From NCBI RefSeq assembly GCF_027213965.1, contig NZ_JAPWGX010000001.1, positions 868,001-932,000 on the forward strand: a stretch of DNA of 64,000 nt, in the 5' to 3' direction. The position numbers and the translations under genes were made by a program. Numbering within the stretch: the first letter of the stretch is position 1; each line of letters begins with the position of its first letter. The stretch comes from Maritalea porphyrae. GTDB taxonomy: Bacteria > Pseudomonadota > Alphaproteobacteria > Rhizobiales > Devosiaceae. This document shows, in pieces, positions 16,868 through 25,273 of the stretch. The notes beneath the pieces were generated by a model. That model was not told the DNA's origin. It saw only the letters and a program-made list of their open reading frames with translations, and did not search any database.

Positions 16868-17431
16868 ATGGCGTGGACTGATGAACGCGTAGCTACTTTG
16901 AAAAAACTATGGATGGAAGGTCTTAGCGCTAGCCAAATTGCAGGTGAGTTGGGCGAAGGCGTGACCCGAAATGCGGTTATCGGCAAAGTGCACCGTTTGA
17001 AATTGTCTGGTCGGGCGAAGCCCGCTGCGTCAGCACCTCGTGCGCGCAAGCCAAGAGCAACCTCTGCGGCACCTTCAGCACCAAGAAGGCCCGCTTCAAC
17101 TGGCGGTTCGGTGAGTGGCAGCACAACAAGTGCGCCCCGTCGTCGCTCAGCGGTTCATGCGCCCGTTTCTGGCGCAAACGCTTTGCAGATGAACACCGAA
17201 GTTGATGCAAATGTGGCGCTTGCCACGGCGCAAGAAGCAGAGATCTTTATCCCCGAAGAAGAGCGCGTGAGCCTAATGCAGTTGAATGAAACAACCTGCA
17301 AATGGCCTATTGGCGACCCTTTGAATGACGACTTCCACTTTTGTGGTCGCAATTCTGATGAAGGCAAACCCTATTGCGAGTTTCACTCCAAGCGCGCTTA
17401 CCACACGCTGGATCGCCGCAAGCGCAGTTAA
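16868..17431 (+). CDS. gcrA: Cell-cycle regulator GcrA
   Basis: A 187-residue GcrA: it binds sigma-70 holoenzyme and methylated GANTC promoters to control the alphaproteobacterial cell cycle. The start at ATG 16868 has GGAGGA at 16857-16862. The N-terminal DNA-binding domain (residues 1-50, MAWTDERVATLKKLWMEGLS) includes the helix-turn-helix ending NAVIGKVHRLKLSGR. A low-complexity Ala/Pro/Ser/Arg linker follows (50-105). The C-terminal sigma-binding domain (135-187) holds TCKWPIGDP and CEFHSKRAY. A clear terminator follows the stop. Confidence 0.96.
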   Translation: MAWTDERVATLKKLWMEGLSASQIAGELGEGVTRNAVIGKVHRLKLSGRAKPAASAPRARKPRATSAAPSAPRRPASTGGSVSGSTTSAPRRRSAVHAPVSGANALQMNTEVDANVALATAQEAEIFIPEEERVSLMQLNETTCKWPIGDPLNDDFHFCGRNSDEGKPYCEFHSKRAYHTLDRRKRS

Positions 17432-17465
17432 GCCTGCAAGCGTAAGCGTTTGAGATTTTAAAGAG

Positions 17466-17490
17466 CCGTCCTTTTGGGGCGGTTTTTTGT
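17466..17490 (+). terminator. Intrinsic terminator of gcrA
   Basis: CCGTCC (17466-17471) pairs with GGGCGG (17477-17482) around TTTTG and is followed by TTTTTTGT. It lies 35 bases after the gcrA stop. Confidence 0.8.
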
Positions 17491-17598
17491 TTTGTCGCGT
17501 TTCTTATGGAAAATCTCAATCTCCCGCTGCGTTCTCCTTTTAAGAAAATAACTTCCTTCGGGATTTACGAACGAACTTGCGCTGATTAGCGTCGGCGC

Positions 17599-18054
17599 AT
17601 GGATGAAAAACCAAATATAGCTTTCGCCCAAGCATTCGAATTGCTTTACAGAGATTTCTACGCGCTCGCCATGCGCCGCGTGCGCGACAAGCGACAAAGA
17701 TTGTCGCCGTCTAGCGTCGGGTTTTTAAATCATCTTGCCATTACTGGGCCGATGACATTGGCCGAACTTACAGTTCATTTTGATCGTGCGCCATCCACGC
17801 TTAGCGAGATGGTTAGCCACATGGAAGCCAAGGGTTTGGTTGAAAAGCAAAAAGACCCAAGTGATGGCCGTCGGTCGATGATCTGGCTAACGCAAACTGG
17901 TCAAACAGCACTGCGCGAGGCGCAAACTGTTTTAGATATCGATCAATTGGCACTGGCGAGCGCCCGGCTTGAGCCGCAAGATCAAGAAACACTACTCAAG
18001 CTTTTGAACGTATTTCGAAACGAATTGTCAAATAAACCAAATGAGGAGGACTAA
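17599..18054 (+). CDS. MarR family transcriptional regulator
   Basis: A 151-residue winged-helix regulator. The DNA-binding region runs from about residue 35 to 105: MTLAELTVHFDRAPSTLSEMV is the helix-turn-helix and KQKDPSDGRRSMIWLTQTG is the wing with the conserved DxRR. Flanking helices form the dimer interface. It is followed after 2 bases by a zinc-ribbon gene, so the two form a small operon. MarR proteins usually sense small ligands or oxidants and repress neighbouring genes; the target here is unknown. Confidence 0.88.
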   Translation: MDEKPNIAFAQAFELLYRDFYALAMRRVRDKRQRLSPSSVGFLNHLAITGPMTLAELTVHFDRAPSTLSEMVSHMEAKGLVEKQKDPSDGRRSMIWLTQTGQTALREAQTVLDIDQLALASARLEPQDQETLLKLLNVFRNELSNKPNEED

Positions 18055-18056
18055 AG

Positions 18057-18290
18057 ATGAGTGAACACAAATGCCAAAGTTGCGGCATGCCGATTGAAAC
18101 GGGCACATATTGCGCGCATTGCGTGGATGAAAATGGCCAATTACAGGATTTTGACACGCGCTTTGCTCGCATGGTGCACTGGCAGATGAACAAGGGCTCG
18201 CCCAAGGAACAAGCTGAGCAAGAGACACTTGAACACATGGCAACAATGCCCGCTTGGAAAGACCACCCCAGAGTGAGAAGCGCCAGATAG
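18057..18290 (+). CDS. Small zinc-ribbon protein
   Basis: A 77-residue protein with an N-terminal zinc ribbon: CQSC at residues 6-9 and CAHC at 19-22 give four ligands. This matches the putative zinc-ribbon family (Zn_ribbon_2 type), which is commonly found beside or fused to small regulators. The rest is helical and charged. It starts with an AGGAGGA ribosome-binding site overlapping the end of the MarR gene, so translation is coupled. Function unknown. Confidence 0.8.
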   Translation: MSEHKCQSCGMPIETGTYCAHCVDENGQLQDFDTRFARMVHWQMNKGSPKEQAEQETLEHMATMPAWKDHPRVRSAR

Positions 18291-18413
18291 AGCCTTCAGG
18301 TTCTCGCCCGTCGGTGCGAAGGCAAGAAAACAGAGTTTGGCTTAAGATTTTTGCCGCCTGTGCAACATTTGTATTTACAAAATCCAAAAAAAGTTCATTG
18401 GATATTGGTGAGT

Positions 18414-18541
18414 GAGCGCAATGGCGCGCTCAAGTCTGATTTGACTTGAGCCAAAACTCAACAGCATACCCAAACTAACGACAAGTGTTGGAAAACCAAC
18501 ATTGGCCGAACACAGCCATAACAAACGCAATTCAGCGTTTG
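18414..18541. other. Hairpin-rich intergenic stretch
   Basis: Four perfect small stems follow each other: GAGCGC/GCGCTC (18414-18431), GCTCAAGTC/GACTTGAGC (18428-18451), TGTTGG/CCAACA (18487-18502) and AAACGC/GCGTTT (18524-18541). There is no ORF of note and no terminator T-run on the plus strand. It may encode a structured RNA or be an assembly of small repeats. The surrounding 18291-18612 holds no gene I can support. Confidence 0.3.
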
Positions 18542-18612
18542 AATGGGTAACCCGCAACGAGAAATCTTTCATACTCTAAAGAGGCCCGTTGCACTGCCAA
18601 AAGAGAAATTCA

Positions 18613-18747
18613 ATGTCTAAAGGCGACAAGAGCCGCGGCAATAAAGAAGCCAAAAAGCCAAAAAAAGAGAAGCCAAGAGTTTTAGCTACAGCCAATTCTA
18701 ATGCCGGCAAACCGCTAAACATCAACGCGGGAAAAAAGTCAAAATAA
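18613..18747 (+). CDS. Small basic protein, 44 residues
   Basis: ATG at 18613 opens a 44-codon frame encoding a lysine-rich, proline-containing protein: MSKGDKSRGNKEAKKPKKEK, then a short neutral stretch (LATANSNAGKPLNINAG) and a KKSK tail. AAGAG lies upstream of the start and a strong hairpin follows the stop, so the transcription unit is self-contained. From memory, proteins with this MSKGDKxRGNKEAKKPKKEKP start are widespread but uncharacterised in Rhizobiales. The charge suggests nucleic-acid or ribosome association, which is inference only. Confidence 0.75.
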   Translation: MSKGDKSRGNKEAKKPKKEKPRVLATANSNAGKPLNINAGKKSK

Positions 18748-18753
18748 CACGTT

Positions 18754-18780
18754 CATGGGCCGGTGAAATGCCGGCCCATG
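18754..18780. terminator. Strong hairpin after the 44-residue gene
   Basis: CATGGGCCGG (18754-18763) pairs perfectly with CCGGCCCATG (18771-18780) around 7 bases, 7 bases after the stop codon. Only three T residues follow, so it may act as a terminator or a 3'-end stabiliser for either this gene or the convergent lysR. Confidence 0.65.
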
Positions 18781-18823
18781 TTTGGGCTTGTCTGGTTGCG
18801 TGTCTCTTAAAAGCGGGATTTGC

Positions 18824-19753
18824 CTAGGTCTTGCTCATCGCCGCAATTGAGCGATCCCAGCTGGGTTCTGTTGTCAACGTTTTAGCAATATAGTCGATCA
18901 GAGCCCTTACTCTTTTTGGCAAAGTGCGATTTGGCGCATAGACGGCGTAAGCGGCATTATTTGACCATGTGTGATCTTGAAACAGTGGCACCAGCGCGCC
19001 AGCAGCAATAGAACGATAAGCAATAAATGTGGGTTCCAAAATTACCCCTAGCCCAACTTCTGCCGCCATGAGCACCATCTCACCGTTGTTGACCGCCATT
19101 CGCCCGTTTGCTTTCACCGCCCCTTTGCTGCCATCGGGTCGGACAAATGGCCATGCGGTTTTGCTGCGGGTTGAGCGATAGGTAAGCGCGGGCATTTTTG
19201 CCATATCTTCGGGTATATTTGGCCATCCATATTTGTCTAAAAGCGATGGGGCGGCGCAGGGAAAGTGCCGAATGGGTGTGAGGCGTTTCGCCTTCAAACT
19301 ACTGTCTGCCAATTGGCCAATACGAATGGCCAGATCATATCCCTCGCCAACAAGATCAACCTGCCTATCGTTTAGATCCAGCTCAATATTCAGCTCGGGG
19401 TGCAGGGCCATAAAATCAAACAATATGCGGCCAAGGTGCAACGTCGAGAACGTAACAGGTGCGGCCAAACGAATGCGCCCGGACAAGACAGAAGAACCCT
19501 CAAGAACCGACAAATCTGCTTCACGAATATCTGCAATAATCTGACGAGAGCGCATCAAATAATCCTCACCAGCCGCCGTGAAACTGATGCTTCGCGTGGT
19601 GCGCAGGACCAATGTTGTGCCAAGACGCCGTTCAAGATCCTTCAGTCGTCGACTGACTGCTGACAAAGCGATATTCATCGACCGCGCAGCGCCTGTTAAG
19701 CTTTCTGCATCAGCAATGGCAACCAGCGCATTCATTTCATCAAGATGGCTCAT
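18824..19753 (-). CDS. LysR family transcriptional regulator
   Basis: A 309-residue LysR regulator. The N-terminal winged helix-turn-helix (residues 1-60, with AARSMNIALSAVSRRLKDLERRLG) is followed by a type 2 periplasmic-binding effector domain (about 90-295) containing SGRIRLAAPVTFSTLHL. It is transcribed away from azoR, with a 126-base shared region containing a spaced palindrome. That layout is classic for a LysR regulator controlling the divergent gene, here an azoreductase, and itself. Confidence 0.93.
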   Translation of the reverse strand: MSHLDEMNALVAIADAESLTGAARSMNIALSAVSRRLKDLERRLGTTLVLRTTRSISFTAAGEDYLMRSRQIIADIREADLSVLEGSSVLSGRIRLAAPVTFSTLHLGRILFDFMALHPELNIELDLNDRQVDLVGEGYDLAIRIGQLADSSLKAKRLTPIRHFPCAAPSLLDKYGWPNIPEDMAKMPALTYRSTRSKTAWPFVRPDGSKGAVKANGRMAVNNGEMVLMAAEVGLGVILEPTFIAYRSIAAGALVPLFQDHTWSNNAAYAVYAPNRTLPKRVRALIDYIAKTLTTEPSWDRSIAAMSKT

Positions 19754-19768
19754 ATTCTTCTCGTAATC

Positions 19769-19802
19769 GCAATAATATATTCAGAAATTCTACTATTATT
19801 GC
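19769..19802. promoter_or_regulatory. Probable LysR operator between lysR and azoR
   Basis: GCAATAATA (19769-19777) and TATTATTGC (19794-19802) are exact reverse complements separated by 16 bases. The dyad is centred 32 bases from the lysR start and 95 bases from the azoR start. The spaced dyad in a divergent lysR promoter fits the family's binding mode. Confidence 0.6.
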
Positions 19803-19879
19803 TTCAATGTAAAGCTGATATCCCTTGTTTCTCACTTCATGAAGCCTTTGCGGGCCGGACATGACAAAAGGAACGACGT

Positions 19880-20503
19880 ATGATTAAGAAACTAAATATC
19901 CTTCGCATTGACAGCAGCGCAATGGGCCATAAGGGGCAGTCGTCGCAGCTAACGACGCGCATAATTGAAACCCTGAGCGCTAATCAAATGGTCGCCAGTG
20001 TTGAGACCCGCGACCTAAACGATAGCCTGCCGCACCTTGATCAAAACTGGGTCATGGCGAACAACACGCCAGAAGAAGAACGGACAGCCACTCAAAAAGA
20101 TGCGCTCTTACTTTCGGACGTGCTGGTTGATGAAATTGGGGCCGCTGACCTGCTGGTTATCGGTGTCTCACTGTATAATTTTGCGGTACCCGCAAGTTTG
20201 AAAGCTTGGATTGATCTGGTCTGTAGAGTTCGCAAAACCTTTGCTTATGGTGAAAACGGGCCTCAAGGTCTGATGACGGGCAAAAAGGCTATCGTCACTT
20301 TCTCGTCAGGCGGCACGCCGTTTGGCTCGGACATTGATTTTGCCAGCGACTATATGCGGCATATTCTGGGGTTTATCGGCATCAGTGACGTCGAGTTTGT
20401 TGTCGCCGAGCAGCATTTCATGGTCTCTGACGCCATTGAAAAGGCAAATGGTTCCGCCGATGCATTGGTGGCGACACTTACTGCGCAACATCTGGCGGCA
20501 TGA
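19880..20503 (+). CDS. azoR: FMN-dependent NADH-azoreductase
   Basis: A 207-residue flavodoxin-fold reductase of the AzoR/AcpD family that reduces quinones and azo compounds with NADH. Recognisable blocks are the N-terminal phosphate loop region (DSSAMGHKGQSSQLT), the FMN-binding LYNFAVPASLKAWIDLVCR (about residues 99-117) and TFSSGGTPFGSDIDF (about 139-153). It is divergent from a LysR gene and likely induced by quinones or electrophiles through it (inferred). A perfect 10-bp hairpin follows the stop. Confidence 0.92.
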   Translation: MIKKLNILRIDSSAMGHKGQSSQLTTRIIETLSANQMVASVETRDLNDSLPHLDQNWVMANNTPEEERTATQKDALLLSDVLVDEIGAADLLVIGVSLYNFAVPASLKAWIDLVCRVRKTFAYGENGPQGLMTGKKAIVTFSSGGTPFGSDIDFASDYMRHILGFIGISDVEFVVAEQHFMVSDAIEKANGSADALVATLTAQHLAA

Positions 20504-20511
20504 CCTAAAGT

Positions 20512-20543
20512 CCGCGCAACCTGGTCAACGAAAGGTTGCGCGG
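20512..20543 (+). terminator. Hairpin after azoR
   Basis: CCGCGCAACC (20512-20521) pairs perfectly with GGTTGCGCGG (20534-20543). It starts 8 bases after the azoR stop. No T-run follows, so it may stabilise the message or need help to terminate. Confidence 0.55.
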
Positions 20544-20670
20544 CACCTCCCCAATTTACCATCAGTCAATGTCATCTAACCAAGAATTTTCATGTGCTGA
20601 CGTCGAAGTGGTTGATTGACTTGAAATCACGGTCCTGCACAATGGGTTGAGCCAATTGGGGGACTGAGCA

Positions 20671-21060
20671 ATGAAAATCTATATCACGAGCGTATTTGTT
20701 GACGACCAGGAAAAGGCGGCAAGGTTTTACTGCGATATTCTTGGGTTCAAAATCAAACATGACATCCCTTTAGGTGAATACCGTTGGCTAACAGTTTCTC
20801 AAACTGGCGCAGATGATGAAGTTGAATTGTTGCTCGAACCAAGCGTTCACCATGCAGTTGCGCCATATCGGTCTGCACTTATTGCGGACGGCATACCCTT
20901 GGCGTCATTTCAAGTTGACGACTTGGTGGCTGAGCACAAACGTCTTGATGGTCTGGGCGTCGTCTTCACCCAACCTGTTACAGATGCTGGCGAATACAAA
21001 ATGGCAACGTTTGACGACACATGTGGCAACCTTATTCAGCTGATTGAGATGGTCAAATAG
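20671..21060 (+). CDS. VOC family protein (glyoxalase/bleomycin-resistance fold)
   Basis: A 129-residue protein with the paired beta-alpha-beta-beta-beta units of vicinal-oxygen-chelate proteins. It opens MKIYITSVFVDDQEKAARFYCDILGFK and ends FTQPVTDAGEYKMATFDDTCGNLIQLIEM, including the typical D-x-x-GN-x-I-x-L-x-E ending whose Glu is a metal ligand. The substrate is unknown; relatives include lyases, dioxygenases and drug-binding proteins. The start has GGGGGA about 10 bases upstream. It stands alone, convergent with phoB. Confidence 0.88.
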   Translation: MKIYITSVFVDDQEKAARFYCDILGFKIKHDIPLGEYRWLTVSQTGADDEVELLLEPSVHHAVAPYRSALIADGIPLASFQVDDLVAEHKRLDGLGVVFTQPVTDAGEYKMATFDDTCGNLIQLIEMVK

Positions 21061-21134
21061 GTACCGTCCAAGTTTCGCCCGATGTGGCCTTTGGACGAAA
21101 TTGCTCGGTATCGTTTGGACATGTTGGAAGCCGT

Positions 21135-21836
21135 TTAACTCGCCACCGCAAATTTTTCGTCAAAGGCATAGCCCGCGCCGCGCACGGTGCGGATGGGGTC
21201 TTTGACCCGGCCACGGTTGATGGCTTTGCGTAAACGACCTACGTGCACGTCAACGGTTCGTTCGTCCACATAAACATCGTGCCCCCAAACACCATCCAAC
21301 AATTGCTCGCGGCTATAAACACGCCCCGGGCTTTGCATAAGATATTCGAGCAAGCGATATTCGGTTGGGCCCAAGTGCACTTCTTTGCCTGAACGGGACA
21401 CCCTGTGGGTCTGGCGATCCAATTCGATATCGCCAGATTTAAGGGCGTTGGACAAAAGACTTGGGTTGGCGCGGCGCAAATGGGCTTTTACCCGGGCCAA
21501 AAGCTCGGGCACTGAGAATGGTTTAACCACATAATCGTCAGCGCCGGTCGCCAAACCACGTATACGCTCTTCCTCTTCGCCGCGTGCTGTCATCATGATG
21601 ATGGGCACCCGCGATGTTTCATCTTTGGTGCGCCAGCGGCGGCACAGTTCAATACCTGAAAGACCCGGCAGCATCCAATCCAGCAGGATCAAATCGGGCA
21701 TTTCTTCGCGCATTTGCAAACTGGCTTCGTCACCACTTTCAACTGTGGCGACGCGATAGCCCTCAGCTTCAAGATTATAACGCAGCATAATTGCAAGGTC
21801 TGCTTCGTCTTCAACGATCAGGATGAAGGGAGCCAT
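21135..21836 (-). CDS. phoB: Phosphate regulon response regulator PhoB
   Basis: A 233-residue OmpR-type response regulator. The receiver domain has acidic residues at 10-11, phosphoacceptor Asp53 (LLDWMLPG) and a lysine in YVVKPF (about 105-110). The C-terminal winged helix (130-228) ends with VWGHDVYVDERTVDVHVGRLRK and VRGAGYAF. It activates Pho-box promoters when phosphorylated by PhoR. It is the last gene of the phoR-pstSCAB-phoU-phoB run, 27 bases after phoU. Context settles the PhoB identity. Confidence 0.95.
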   Translation of the reverse strand: MAPFILIVEDEADLAIMLRYNLEAEGYRVATVESGDEASLQMREEMPDLILLDWMLPGLSGIELCRRWRTKDETSRVPIIMMTARGEEEERIRGLATGADDYVVKPFSVPELLARVKAHLRRANPSLLSNALKSGDIELDRQTHRVSRSGKEVHLGPTEYRLLEYLMQSPGRVYSREQLLDGVWGHDVYVDERTVDVHVGRLRKAINRGRVKDPIRTVRGAGYAFDEKFAVAS

Positions 21837-21863
21837 TGGCGTATATTCCGTCTAATTGAAAGG

Positions 21864-22568
21864 TTAGTTCAGCTGAACTTTGCCAGATTCAATATCGTAA
21901 TAAAGGTTCTCACCGGTCTTTAGATAATAGGCCGCTTCAGCGATGTTGGTCGCGTGGTCCCCTGCCCGTTCCAAGTTTTTGGCACAGAACAAAAGATGGG
22001 TGCAATCGGTGATGTTACGTGGGTCTTCCATCATGTAGGTCAGGAATTCGCGGAACAGTGAAATGTAAAGCGCATCCACCTCATCATCGCGGCGGCAAAC
22101 GTCTAGCGCGATGTTTGCGTCGCGCAGCGTAAAGCTATCGAGCGAGCGCTTGATTTGCGCCAACGCCAAATCTGACATATGGCGGATGCCATTATAGAGC
22201 TGCTTGGAAACACGCTGGCTGTCGATATGCTTCACACGGCGGGCCAAGTTTTTAGCAATATCGCCGATACGTTCCAAATCGTTGGCCACGTGAATGGCCG
22301 AAACAATGTGGCGCAAATCTCCGGCCATTGGCTGACGACGGGCGATCATTGATACCGCTTTTTCATCGATATAGCGCTGCATATCATCAACCGCTTTATC
22401 GGCTTTTGCCGTTTGCTTGGCCAAGTCATGATCGACCCGGATTAGCGCCTGTGTGGCATTGGTAATTGCTACTTCCACCATGCCACCCATTTCAGAAATG
22501 GCGCGGGTAAGTGCTGTTAGTTCGTCCTCATATGAGGATACAATATGTTCGTTCGATGCGTTGGCCAT
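21864..22568 (-). CDS. phoU: Phosphate signalling protein PhoU
   Basis: A 234-residue protein of two three-helix-bundle repeats. Each repeat ends with the family's metal-binding E/D-x3-D-x3-N/D type motif: ANDLERIGDIAKNLARR (near residue 98) and AKNLERAGDHATNIAE (near residue 198). It couples the Pst transporter to the kinase PhoR and keeps the regulon off when phosphate is plentiful. It lies between pstB and phoB in the conserved order. Confidence 0.96.
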   Translation of the reverse strand: MANASNEHIVSSYEDELTALTRAISEMGGMVEVAITNATQALIRVDHDLAKQTAKADKAVDDMQRYIDEKAVSMIARRQPMAGDLRHIVSAIHVANDLERIGDIAKNLARRVKHIDSQRVSKQLYNGIRHMSDLALAQIKRSLDSFTLRDANIALDVCRRDDEVDALYISLFREFLTYMMEDPRNITDCTHLLFCAKNLERAGDHATNIAEAAYYLKTGENLYYDIESGKVQLN

Positions 22569-22591
22569 GAAATCGCCCTTTCGCCGCTAAA

Positions 22592-23398
22592 TTACCCGAT
22601 CCGACCGGTAATATAATCTTGAGTTTTCTTGTGATGCGGATTTGTAAAAATCTGCTCTGTCGGACCTTCCTCGATCAATTTACCGAGGTGGAAAAATGCT
22701 GTTTTTTGACTGACGCGCGCTGCTTGCTGCATGGAGTGCGTCACAATAACAATTGTGAAGTTTTCGCGCAGTTCGTCAATCAATTCTTCAATGATCGCCG
22801 TCGCGATCGGATCAAGCGCTGAACAAGGCTCGTCCATCAACAAAACTTCGGGCTTAGTCGCAATGGCGCGCGCAATGCACAATCGCTGTTGCTGTCCACC
22901 TGAAAGGCTGGTGCCGGGTTGATCAAGACGGTCTTTAACTTCTTGCCACAAACCCGCACGACGCAATGAAGAGGTAACCAGCTCATCCAACTCGTCTTTT
23001 GACCGGGTCATGCCGTGAATGCGTGGGCCGTAAGCCACGTTTTCATAAATCGACTTGGGGAAAGGGTTTGGCTTTTGAAACACCATCCCGACACGGGCAC
23101 GCAATTCAACCACGTCGATCGCTTTGTCGTAAATGTCCTGGCCATCAAGCGTGATCTCGCCGGACACATTGCAAATATCGATGGTGTCATTCATCCGATT
23201 TAGGCAGCGCAAAAATGTGGATTTGCCGCAGCCCGAAGGGCCGATTAGCGAAATCACTTGGTTGGCCACAATGTCCAAATCTACATCGAACAAAGCCTGT
23301 TTTTCACCATAATGCACACAGACCTTTTGGCCGGACATTTTGATGGTTTCTTTGCCAGTTTGCACGTTGGTGTGCAGAATATCAGTCGCTACACTCAT
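22592..23398 (-). CDS. pstB: Phosphate ABC transporter ATPase PstB
   Basis: A 268-residue ABC ATPase. Walker A is GPSGCGKST (near residue 53), the Q-loop is VFQKPNPFP, the signature is LSGGQQQRL (near residue 165) and Walker B is [11 protein letters not shown]. The PNPFP segment after the Q-loop is characteristic of PstB. Two copies drive phosphate import through PstA and PstC. It lies 36 bases after pstA and 23 bases before phoU. Confidence 0.96.
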   Translation of the reverse strand: MSVATDILHTNVQTGKETIKMSGQKVCVHYGEKQALFDVDLDIVANQVISLIGPSGCGKSTFLRCLNRMNDTIDICNVSGEITLDGQDIYDKAIDVVELRARVGMVFQKPNPFPKSIYENVAYGPRIHGMTRSKDELDELVTSSLRRAGLWQEVKDRLDQPGTSLSGGQQQRLCIARAIATKPEVLLMDEPCSALDPIATAIIEELIDELRENFTIVIVTHSMQQAARVSQKTAFFHLGKLIEEGPTEQIFTNPHHKKTQDYITGRIG

Positions 23399-23434
23399 TT
23401 GAGGTCCTATCAGAATTTGGTGGCACAGCTGGGA

Positions 23435-25273
23435 CTACCAGCGGCGCTCAAATCGTTTACGCAGCACAACTGCAATGGCATTCATCGCAATCAAGAACGC
23501 AAGCAGCACAATAATAGCGGCTGATGTGCGTTGCTGAAAAGCGGGTTCAGGGAAATCTGCCCACATGAAAATTTGAACGGGCAACACGGTTGATGGGTCG
23601 CTAAAGCCACCGGGCACATCAACCACAAAGGCCACCATGCCGATCATCAAGAGCGGCGCTGTTTCGCCCAAAGCTTGCGCCATTCCAATGATCGTACCCG
23701 TCAGAATGCCCGGCATGGCCAAGGGCAATACGTGGTGCGTTACCGTTTGCAAGCGCGATGCACCAATACCAAGCGCAGCTTCGCGAATAGATGGGGGCAC
23801 CGCCCGCAAGGCTGCACGTGAGGCGATAATGATTGTTGGCAAGGTCATCAACGCCAACACCATACCACCAACATAGGGCGCTGATCGGTCGAGTTGGAAG
23901 AAATTGAGGAACACAGCCAAACCCAGCAAACCAAACACAATCGAAGGTACGGCGGCAAGGTTATTGATGTTCACCTCAATAATGGTTGTCCAACGGTTTC
24001 TTGGCGCGAATTCTTCCAAATAGATTGCGGCGGCCACGCCCAATGGAAACGAAAGAGCCAAAGTAACAATCAGCGTCAGTGCCGACCCAACAGCAGCCCC
24101 CAATACACCCGCCATCTCAGGCTCGCGGCTGGCACCACGGGTGAAGAAGATCGTGTTAAGGCCCGAGCGCACATAGCCGCGTTCTACAAGCTTGTCGGTC
24201 CAAACGATCTCTTGGTCAGAAAACTTGCGGTTGGCTTCTACCACCTGCAATGTGCGCAATTTCCAGGTACCTGTTGGCGCTTCCGAAATCTCTTCTTGCA
24301 ACGCAAAGTATGGTGTTGCCATGGCCGTCTTTGGCGTGATTGAGGTGAGTTTTAAAACCCCGCCTGCAACATACAAAAGGCTTGATGGCATTTCGCCGGT
24401 TAGGGTTTCGCCAAGACCTTTGTTGGCAACCCGCTCTTCTAGCTCAGTGGCGTCTTCTTCCAAAGTAGTAAGACGCTTAAGCAGCAATGCGAGGTCGTTT
24501 TGGGTTTTCGCCAAAGTGGCTTCCAGCCGCTCTTTGACAACCGTGTCGGTTTCACTTGGAATACGTTCTTCCAAAACAGTTATTTCGCCTTCGAGCTTCG
24601 CTTTCGAGCGCAAAACACCTGCCTGCTCATTGCGCATTGCTGCTACTCGAACGGCTAAACGGTCTTTTGCTTTGGCCAAGGCTTTCGCAAAAACCGGTTC
24701 ATCAGCGATCAAACGATATTCATCATCCAGCAGCTCAATCTTTAGGTTTGCGGCACCATCCACAATTGCTCCAGATGTGATCTGGCCCTTAAGATAAAGG
24801 TCTGCAAAATCCGAGATCGGCACCTCAAGCGCTTTGCCCGAGGTTATAACAGATGGATCATCCAAAATTTGCTGGCGCAGATAGACAGGCGCCCCTGAAG
24901 ACAAAATGCTGCCAAGCGCGCGTTTGCCGCCGCGCGAGGTTACATCGGGGAACTGCGCGCGAATGGCATCGCGGATAATGCCATCGTAATTGGCTTTCTT
25001 CAGCCCATCTTCGTCGCTGCCGTCAGTGCCCAATTTTGCCGCCGTGACCTCAAAAGGCAAGCTGACAAAATTGAATGTAAACGCTGGCAGCCCTTGGCTA
25101 ACCACCGATGAAAGCAGCAGAACCAAAAAAGCAACCGACACACCAATCGCCGCGCGACCGATCCATTTGAAGTTGCCCTCTGCGCGATAGCGTTTTGCTA
25201 GCCGCTCGCGAGCTTCATCGGATGTGTGAACAGATGAAATTTGCTGCAAATCGCCGCCTGTCAAATCAGTCAT
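23435..25273 (-). CDS. pstA: Phosphate ABC transporter permease PstA, long form
   Basis: About 612 residues from ATG 25273, twice the length of E. coli PstA. After one membrane helix (about residues 38-58), a large periplasmic region (about 60-370) contains a coiled-coil segment (RSKAKLEGEITVLEERIPSETDT), matching the extended alphaproteobacterial PstA (DUF3333-type). The C-terminal 240 residues form the permease with the EAA loop EAALGIGASRLQTVTHHVLPLAMPG. The start overlaps the pstC end by 8 bases, so translation is coupled. The upstream TTG start would add a non-conserved leader. Confidence 0.93.
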   Translation of the reverse strand: MTDLTGGDLQQISSVHTSDEARERLAKRYRAEGNFKWIGRAAIGVSVAFLVLLLSSVVSQGLPAFTFNFVSLPFEVTAAKLGTDGSDEDGLKKANYDGIIRDAIRAQFPDVTSRGGKRALGSILSSGAPVYLRQQILDDPSVITSGKALEVPISDFADLYLKGQITSGAIVDGAANLKIELLDDEYRLIADEPVFAKALAKAKDRLAVRVAAMRNEQAGVLRSKAKLEGEITVLEERIPSETDTVVKERLEATLAKTQNDLALLLKRLTTLEEDATELEERVANKGLGETLTGEMPSSLLYVAGGVLKLTSITPKTAMATPYFALQEEISEAPTGTWKLRTLQVVEANRKFSDQEIVWTDKLVERGYVRSGLNTIFFTRGASREPEMAGVLGAAVGSALTLIVTLALSFPLGVAAAIYLEEFAPRNRWTTIIEVNINNLAAVPSIVFGLLGLAVFLNFFQLDRSAPYVGGMVLALMTLPTIIIASRAALRAVPPSIREAALGIGASRLQTVTHHVLPLAMPGILTGTIIGMAQALGETAPLLMIGMVAFVVDVPGGFSDPSTVLPVQIFMWADFPEPAFQQRTSAAIIVLLAFLIAMNAIAVVLRKRFERRW

